Source: Gammaproteobacteria bacterium
Lineage (GTDB): Bacteria; Pseudomonadota; Gammaproteobacteria; SZUA-152
Direction of reading: 5' to 3'
DNA: 37,124 bases
Assembly: GCA_011321815.1 (NCBI GenBank)
Contig: DROS01000038.1
Coordinates: forward strand, 1-37,124
A program made the position numbers and the translations under genes. Numbering within the stretch: the first letter of the stretch is position 1; each line of letters opens with the position of its first letter. Below are positions 35,134-37,124 of this stretch, piece by piece. Under the pieces are notes generated by a model. It made no database searches. It was given only the letters and a program-made list of their open reading frames with translations, and was not told the DNA's origin.

Positions 35134-36258
35134 CTATACCATTGCCGATGCAGGCACGCCATCCAACGAACCTTGCAGCACAAAACTGTCAAAACCCCGC
35201 TGAGCCAACAGGTAAGCAGCAATGGAGCCGCGGCGGCCGGAATCACAATAAAGCAGGTAGCGCACCTCAGCGTCCAGTTTTTCCGACTTGGCACGCAACA
35301 GCGGCAAAGGAATATTCACGCTGTGTTGGATGTGTCCTGCCTGATATTCCGCTGGCAGACGAACATCAATCCAAATCGCACCGTCATCAACCATTTCACG
35401 CCCTTCGTCATAACTGATCCATTTCAACAAAGGCTCATTAAGCAACTCCAGAAAATCTGTTCTGGAGAGACTCAGCAGCACACCAGCTGTCTGCATCGTG
35501 ATGGACGCATTACGCTTGCCCCCGGAAATCAGCGCCTCTTCACCAAAACTATCACCCGCTTGCAGTACTGCCAGCAGCATACCTTCAGGGTTTTTGCGCG
35601 TCTTGCGGCTCACCTGGCATTTTCCTTCACGGATAATGTAAAAATGCTCGCCCTCTTCGCCCTGGCGAATAACACTTTCACCCGCAGCAAAATGGTGCGT
35701 TACCATACTCATAAAAACAGACTGTATATTAGCCGGCGGAATACGGTGAAACACCTTTGCTTGCAACAGCCTGGCCATCCAGTCGTCATCACTGTCGTCG
35801 TGCGCACTATCCAGCTCCTGCACTTCATAACCACCAGACTGCCCCCAGGAAAGCATAATATCCAACGCAGCAGGGTCCACACTCACATATATCACATCAG
35901 TTAGCGCACGCGCCGTGTATTGGTAATGTGAGCCCTGTTCTAGCGGCAACTTGGCCAGGCGGGTACCGCTTTTGACACGCTTTTCCAGCTTGCCAGCAAT
36001 GTGTAATTCCACCTCACCATCCATCAGGTATAAAATATTTTTTGCTTCACCACCCTGTTCAAAAAGCGTGCCCCCTTTAGCGACCACACTCACGTCTGAC
36101 TGATCCAGTAACTCACGGCAATGCGCGATGCCCAGCGCCTTGATGGGCACCAGTGAGGAAAATTCGATCAGGTCGATTGTTGCTTCTTGCATATTAAAGT
36201 GGCTCAAGATTTCCGTTGCATTAGCACCCAGCAGGCCGTCAAAATGCCTTGACCGCAT
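35134..36258 (-). CDS. Cyclic-nucleotide-binding / rhodanese fusion protein
   Basis: A cytoplasmic protein combining two CRP-like cNMP-binding domains and a C-terminal rhodanese. Counted from the ATG at 36258: first cNMP domain about 50-135 (GGTLFEQGGEAKNILYLMDGEVEL), second about 155-265 (AAGESVIRQGEEGEHFYIIREGKCQV, with the cassette FGEEALISGGKRNASI), rhodanese about 275-370, with active-loop CDSGRR. No helix-turn-helix is seen, so it is not a CRP-type DNA binder. It may pass a nucleotide signal to a sulfurtransferase or use the rhodanese as a binding domain. Alternative starts are a GTG at 36291 and an ATG at 36192. It is the first protein gene after the rRNA operon. Confidence 0.85.
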   Translation of the reverse strand: MRSRHFDGLLGANATEILSHFNMQEATIDLIEFSSLVPIKALGIAHCRELLDQSDVSVVAKGGTLFEQGGEAKNILYLMDGEVELHIAGKLEKRVKSGTRLAKLPLEQGSHYQYTARALTDVIYVSVDPAALDIMLSWGQSGGYEVQELDSAHDDSDDDWMARLLQAKVFHRIPPANIQSVFMSMVTHHFAAGESVIRQGEEGEHFYIIREGKCQVSRKTRKNPEGMLLAVLQAGDSFGEEALISGGKRNASITMQTAGVLLSLSRTDFLELLNEPLLKWISYDEGREMVDDGAIWIDVRLPAEYQAGHIQHSVNIPLPLLRAKSEKLDAEVRYLLYCDSGRRGSIAAYLLAQRGFDSFVLQGSLDGVPASAMV

Positions 36259-36550
36259 GCCAACAACGCCTAAAGTAGAATTTGTCAGCACCTATAAAAC
36301 GCAGTGTAGCGAAATCACTAGGAGTCTGTCGGAAAATTCATCCGTAAAATTCTACCTCATTTTGCAATCAGGAAAGACTCCTGCTTCCCTATTCATTGCG
36401 CAATATTCTGGAATTTGCAATAAAACGACACGCCAACGCGCTTATCATCGTAAATAGCACCAACGATGGGCGCTTCACAGGCAAGGTACAACAAGAAAGA
36501 ATAGCGGCAGTAACACAAAAAAACGATGTACTGACTATTATCCGCAGAAA
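36259..36550. other. Gap between the rRNA terminator and the cNMP/rhodanese gene
   Basis: About 290 bases with no convincing gene. GGAGTCTGTCGGAAAA near 36320 resembles an insertion-sequence end but has no partner. A plus-strand frame at 36348-36550 stays open without recognisable similarity and runs into the rRNA terminator. The promoter of the cNMP/rhodanese gene should lie at 36300-36350. Confidence 0.4.
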
Positions 36551-36558
36551 AAAGAAAA

Positions 36559-36587
36559 CCCCATGCTTTAACAAGCATGGGGTTTTT
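36559..36587 (-). terminator. rRNA operon terminator
   Basis: A perfect ten-base-pair stem CCCCATGCTT/AAGCATGGGG with a four-base loop, flanked by A-run and T-run, lies ten bases beyond the 3' end of 5S rRNA. In the minus direction it is followed by TTTT, so it stops rRNA transcription; the T-run on the other side makes it potentially bidirectional. Confidence 0.92.
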
Positions 36588-36596
36588 GAAATAAAA

Positions 36597-36712
36597 CCTG
36601 GCGGTGACCTACTCTCACATGGGGAAACCCCACACTACCATCGGCGCTAAAGCGTTTCACTTCCGAGTTCGGGATGGGATCGGGTGGTGCCACTTTGCTA
36701 TGGCCGCCAGGA
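36597..36712 (-). rRNA. rrf: 5S ribosomal RNA
   Basis: Read on the minus strand, the sequence from TCCTGGCGGCC to GGTCACCGCCAGG has the closed terminal helix and conserved internal words of 5S rRNA, including CCGAACTCGGAAGTGAAACG and GCGCCGATGGTAGTGTGG. Its length is about 116 bases. It is the last gene of an rRNA operon that enters from the right edge. Confidence 0.96.
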
Positions 36713-36856
36713 AAACTGTTTGCAGGTCAAGCAACATGCTTGCCCCGCGAATGAGGGAAGTTGAATATTAATAGCAATACTATTAGCTAAGGTTGGTTAT
36801 GTTATATCCGTCAACTTAACTATAAGCACTCAAGTACAAACCACTTGGGTGTTATA

Positions 36857-37124
<268 letters not shown>

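Noticed and set aside
36310-36340. GGAGTCTGTCGGAAAA resembling an insertion-sequence end
   Set aside because: No matching inverted partner, target duplication or transposase fragment was found nearby.
36348-36650. Plus-strand frame upstream of and across the rRNA terminator
   Set aside because: It runs through the terminator into 5S rRNA, has no clear start and no recognisable family.

Overview
The window reads as chromosomal DNA of a Gram-negative gammaproteobacterium. Signs of this are an outer-membrane toolkit (lipoproteins, porin, autotransporter, LpoA, DolP), gammaproteobacterial gene pairs (aas-lplT, rsmI/lpoA/yraN/dolP, birA-coaX next to tRNA-Thr and an rRNA operon), and class I PurE. 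No species can be named from sequence alone. There is no phage, complete insertion sequence or CRISPR array.

Layout. (1) 1-6906, plus strand: a compact cluster of a Ser/Thr protein kinase (its 5' end lies outside the window), a caspase-like lipoprotein with Sel1 repeats, an alpha/beta-hydrolase lipoprotein, and a Calx-beta/Ig autotransporter. This is the most unusual block and looks like a kinase-linked cell-envelope system. (2) 7014-9437, plus: purD, purE, tsaC (housekeeping). (3) 9432-12515, minus: a tightly packed operon of lipase, ceramidase-like membrane hydrolase and a ClsC-like phospholipase-D protein, with a divergent XRE-type regulator at 12641. (4) 13431-14039: a small outer-membrane barrel protein, then a 488-base intergenic region with a palindromic repeat and a hairpin that covers the ribosome binding site of aas. 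(5) 14528-17874: aas and lplT, the lysophospholipid re-acylation and import pair. (6) 17960-20174: a small ABM-like protein, a secreted protein built of 11-residue repeats, and a porin preceded by tandem PHO boxes. (7) 20292-24231: rsmI diverging from lpoA-yraN-dolP, without diaA. (8) 24241-27996: a GlcD-type flavin oxidase, a DUF2892 membrane protein and a GGDEF-EAL protein. (9) 28009-31903, minus: sfsA, htpG, a PilZ protein and a secreted Sel1 protein. (10) 32143-37124, minus: tRNA-Thr(TGT), SPOR protein, coaX, birA, a cNMP-binding/rhodanese protein, and the 5S and 3' end of 23S rRNA with a strong terminator.

Themes. Envelope lipid turnover recurs: lipase/ceramidase/PLD operon, aas-lplT, and a hydrolase lipoprotein. 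Cyclic-di-GMP genes (GGDEF-EAL and PilZ) lie within 3 kb of each other. The best candidates for something undescribed are the kinase-caspase-hydrolase-autotransporter cluster, the lipid-hydrolase operon with its own regulator, the SD-masking hairpin in front of aas, and the 11-residue repeat protein.
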